Origin: JAEUWI01 sp942492815
GTDB lineage: Bacteria > Hydrogenedentota > Hydrogenedentia > Hydrogenedentales > JAEUWI01
Assembly (NCBI GenBank): GCA_942492815.1
Contig: OW818658.1
Coordinates: 806,001 to 870,000, forward strand
Direction of reading: 5' to 3'
DNA length: 64,000 nt
Below are positions 61,437-64,000 of this stretch, piece after piece (the first letter of the stretch is position 1; each line of letters begins with the position of its first letter). The notes beneath the pieces were generated by a model, which saw only the letters and a program-made list of their open reading frames with translations, was not told the DNA's origin and ran no database searches. Made by a program: the position numbers and the translations under genes.

Positions 61437-64000
61437 CTATTTCAGCGTCGTCAGGTAGGCCACCAGATCGCTCAAGTCCTGGGCGTTCATGGCGGCCGCG
61501 AGACCCGTGGGCATCAGCGAGGTCTTGCTCTTGCGGCGGTCGAGGATGTCGGCTTTTTTGATGGGCTTTACGGCACCGCTCGCGTCCTTGAACTGCACCG
61601 CATCCTTGTCTTCACTGACAATGAAACCGCTCAGGAGTCCGTCCCATTCGGTTTCGAGGATCCACACTTCGTATTCGTGGGAGATGGCCGCACTGGGGTA
61701 GAGGATGGACTGGAGCAAGGCCTCGCGTCCGGCCTTCTGTCCGATGGTGCTGAGGTCCGGGCCCACAACTTTGCCTTCGCCCGCCACCTGGTGGCAGCGA
61801 TGGCATTGAGCGTAATCCTCGCTGAAGAAGACGGTCTTGCCGCGAACGGGATCGCCGTTCATAGCGATGAGTTCTTCCATCGGCGGCAGGGCCTTGCCGT
61901 CGGCCGTTAGGTCGCGGGGAAGGAGCTGCTGGGCCATCATTTGCACGTCTTCAAAGGGGCTGGCGTGGACAAGCTCGCGCACTTCGGGGGTGAGGTCTTC
62001 GGGGAGTTCGCCCGACTCCACCAGACCCAGGAGGCCCAGGGCGCCGGTGCGCGCGTTGGCGAGCTGACGCACCGCCGCAACGCGGAAGGGCAGGGGGCGT
62101 TCGGCCTCTTTCAACAGGCCCAGCAGCAAGGTCTGGCTGGCGGAGCCCCGGAAGGCCTCGATGGCGGCCAGGGCCGGTTCCTGCATGGCCTCGCCGCCGT
62201 CCTTCAGGAGCGCGGCCAATTTCCCCACGAGTTCATCTGCCTTTTCAGGATCGACTTTGGGCGCGACGATGGCAACGCTATTGAGGGAATCAAGCCGAAG
62301 GGGCTGGGACAGCTTCTCATCGAGGGCGCGGGCTACCAGGGTCGGCGCGAGACTCTGCCGACCCGTATCGAAAACGAACTGTCCAGCGGCCTTGCTTCGC
62401 GCCGGATCAGACAGCGCGGCGATGATGGCCGCGTCAATGTCCTCGCCCGCCGCCACCGCTTGCCAGTCAAGGCCCGCGTTGCGGCCCAAGTGGTGCAGTG
62501 CGTGATTGTAGAGTTCAGGTGATTCCGGTTTGAGAACCTGAGCCACCAGCAGCTTGCCGGCCTCCTCCGTGCCGATGGCATCGATGACATCCATGGCGGC
62601 CTTGCGGGGGGTGTCCCCCAGCATCGCATTTTCCAGGGCGGCCTTCGCGGCGGGTAAGGCTTCCACGGGGTGAAGCTGGAGGGCGAGCCCGGCGAAGCGC
62701 TCATCCCAGCGCCCCTCAAGTTTCGCCGCCAGTTGTTCGTAGCCCCAGGTTTCCTTGCCCCGGAAGGCGATGCCAATGGCTTCGCGGTAGAAGCGATCCT
62801 TGCCGTCGTATTGCGCCGCGAGGGCAATGAGCCACTGCTGAAGCGTCTCCGAGTCCGGTGCGTTGCGCAGCTCGACGAGTACCTGCCTGCGGACCATCGG
62901 GTCTTTATCTTCCAGCAGTTCCGGCGCTTGAAAAAGGGCATCTACACCGCGCTTTGCCAGGAGCCGCACGGCCTGCACGCGAAACGCGGGGGACTCGTCT
63001 TTCGCGAGGGCCAGCAGCGTCTCCAGACCGTGATTCTTTTCTTCGGCCAGGAGCCAGAGAGCCCGTGCGCGGATGGCGGGGTTCTTGTGCTGATACAGAT
63101 GGTGGAGCTGGGGGACCTCGGCCCCGGCCAGTTCGCCCTTGAGTCGTGACTGGGCCAGATAGCGCCGCGCCAGGTTGGGCGAGGTGAAGGCCTCGGTCAG
63201 CCCGGCATCCGTCTGCACGTCCAGGGCAGGCACGGCATACTTCGAATCCTTCGCGGCCAGGCGATAGATGCGGCCGCGCGCGGTATCGCCCATGTCGTGG
63301 CCGCCCACGCCCGGATCATACCAGTCGGAAATGAAGATGGAGCCATCAGGCGCGGCGCACACGTCGCTCGGGCGGAACCACTTGTCGGAGGGCGCGGACA
63401 GGATCACCTCCATCTCGCCCTTGAAGCCCGCGCCATTTGCGACGGGACGGTAGGAGCGGATGACGCCCGGACCCGCGTCGGCATGGATCAGGGTATTGCG
63501 CAGGCGTTCGGGAAGGTTCTCGCCCTCATAAAAGAGGATGCCCGTTGGCGAGCCGAAGCCGGTGCGGATCATATTGGGCATGACCCCGGCCCGGTCCTTG
63601 TTCCAGTGGACCTCATCCAGATGGCGGTCGCCCTGGCGGCGGGGCCAGTAGCCGTAATGGCCGCCTTCAACCACGTAGTTGATCTGTACCTGCTCGTTGC
63701 CGTCATCGTCGTTGTCCGAGCCATACACGTTGCCGAAAGAGTCCACCGTGGGTTCATAGGGATTGCGCATGCCCTCGGCGAGCACTTCGAGGCGGTTGCC
63801 GTCCAGGTCCACACGAAGCACCGTCGCCGCGTCAAATTCGGGATTGTCGCCGCCCTTGCCTCCTATCTGGCGCTTGCCCGAGCCATCCGTGATGTCGAAG
63901 CCGCCATCACCCACCGTCATGTAGATCAAGCCATCGGGCCCGATCATGGCCCCGTGGATGGCATGGTCGTGGTCCACGCCGCCAAAGCCGGTCAGGATGA
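61437..64000 (-). CDS. PVC-type dehydrogenase with HEAT repeats and CxxCH heme domain (5' end outside window)
   Basis: The frame is open to the right edge (reading ILTGFGGVDHDHAIHGAMIG), so the N-terminus and signal peptide are missing. The visible part has a glucose/sorbosone-dehydrogenase-like propeller (DGLIYMTVGDGGFDITDGSG, VDLDGNRLEVLAEGMRNPYE) as in TIGR02604, then HEAT-like helical repeats over some 400 residues. It ends with a TIGR02603-type cytochrome domain having CHRCHQ (CxxCH), VGPDLSTIGQKA and SLMPTGLAAAMNAQDLSDLV. These periplasmic proteins are presumed to oxidise sugars or alcohols and pass electrons to c-type cytochromes. They are strongly enriched in Planctomycetes, Verrucomicrobia and relatives. 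Confidence 0.93.
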   Translation of the reverse strand, partial: ILTGFGGVDHDHAIHGAMIGPDGLIYMTVGDGGFDITDGSGKRQIGGKGGDNPEFDAATVLRVDLDGNRLEVLAEGMRNPYEPTVDSFGNVYGSDNDDDGNEQVQINYVVEGGHYGYWPRRQGDRHLDEVHWNKDRAGVMPNMIRTGFGSPTGILFYEGENLPERLRNTLIHADAGPGVIRSYRPVANGAGFKGEMEVILSAPSDKWFRPSDVCAAPDGSIFISDWYDPGVGGHDMGDTARGRIYRLAAKDSKYAVPALDVQTDAGLTEAFTSPNLARRYLAQSRLKGELAGAEVPQLHHLYQHKNPAIRARALWLLAEEKNHGLETLLALAKDESPAFRVQAVRLLAKRGVDALFQAPELLEDKDPMVRRQVLVELRNAPDSETLQQWLIALAAQYDGKDRFYREAIGIAFRGKETWGYEQLAAKLEGRWDERFAGLALQLHPVEALPAAKAALENAMLGDTPRKAAMDVIDAIGTEEAGKLLVAQVLKPESPELYNHALHHLGRNAGLDWQAVAAGEDIDAAIIAALSDPARSKAAGQFVFDTGRQSLAPTLVARALDEKLSQPLRLDSLNSVAIVAPKVDPEKADELVGKLAALLKDGGEAMQEPALAAIEAFRGSASQTLLLGLLKEAERPLPFRVAAVRQLANARTGALGLLGLVESGELPEDLTPEVRELVHASPFEDVQMMAQQLLPRDLTADGKALPPMEELIAMNGDPVRGKTVFFSEDYAQCHRCHQVAGEGKVVGPDLSTIGQKAGREALLQSILYPSAAISHEYEVWILETEWDGLLSGFIVSEDKDAVQFKDASGAVKPIKKADILDRRKSKTSLMPTGLAAAMNAQDLSDLVAYLTTLK

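Overview
The window reads as chromosome of a Gram-negative, high-GC, probably anaerobic environmental bacterium of the PVC / Candidatus Hydrogenedentota type. This is an inference. It rests on an ECF sigma factor fused to extracytoplasmic domains, a PVC-type dehydrogenase with a CxxCH motif, DUF1559-like 'H-X9-DG' peptide ends, a DUF4838 glycosidase-like protein, lipoproteins with PKD domains, and a very long pyruvate:ferredoxin oxidoreductase. I see no rRNA, complete tRNA, CRISPR array or transposase.

Layout. 0.1-3.1 kb: TMEM175-like channel and a PKD lipoprotein. 3.5-8.2 kb: pyruvate:ferredoxin oxidoreductase with its own terminator. 8.4-13.6 kb: accessory block with a toxin-antitoxin remnant, a membrane protein, a sorbosone-dehydrogenase-like protein next to a tRNA-3'-end-like sequence, a frameshifted PIN toxin with two partner-type proteins, and two unknown genes. 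13.6-21.9 kb: terpene-cyclase-like c-type protein, REPIN-like repeat, a graveyard of gene fragments, the ECF fusion, a DUF1295 protein, and four small double-glycine-leader peptide genes (three in a row, one separate). 21.9-29.4 kb: carbohydrate block (bacterial PH protein, DUF4838, Dabb, sialidase, sodium:solute symporter), then Smr and a VAO-type flavoprotein. 29.4-36.3 kb: SurA-like lipoprotein, convergent hybrid kinase and regulator-kinase, a short promoter-ORF-terminator unit, and a sigma-region-4-like protein. 36.6-41.2 kb: OmpA, XerD, LacI-type regulator, TPR membrane protein. 42-45 kb: conserved operon yicC-gmk-rpoZ-coaBC. 45.2-49.5 kb: glutamine cyclotransferase lipoprotein, epimerase, HicB-like protein, DUF3500, infA. 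49.6-56.7 kb: four-gene surface-glycan operon (GT2, acetyltransferase, YfhO, membrane-CapA fusion). 57-64 kb: membrane MutS-like ATPase, unknown gene with a duplicated tail, GT4, and a partial PVC-type dehydrogenase.

The least expected material is small or non-coding. (1) Four double-glycine-leader peptides fall into two families. The cores of one resemble the start of Hcp, and one of those also ends in an H-X9-DG signature. (2) About ten intergenic loci share one architecture, short tandem 7-10 bp units in two inverted arms around a spacer, but nearly every locus uses a different unit. (3) Three REPIN-like inverted repeats have arms that are themselves hairpins, and in one of them the two arms have changed together so that base pairing is kept. 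(4) A complete transcription unit of about 0.2 kb encodes at most 38 residues.

Many starts below are set by the Shine-Dalgarno sequence or by the signal peptide, and are often shorter than the longest open frame.
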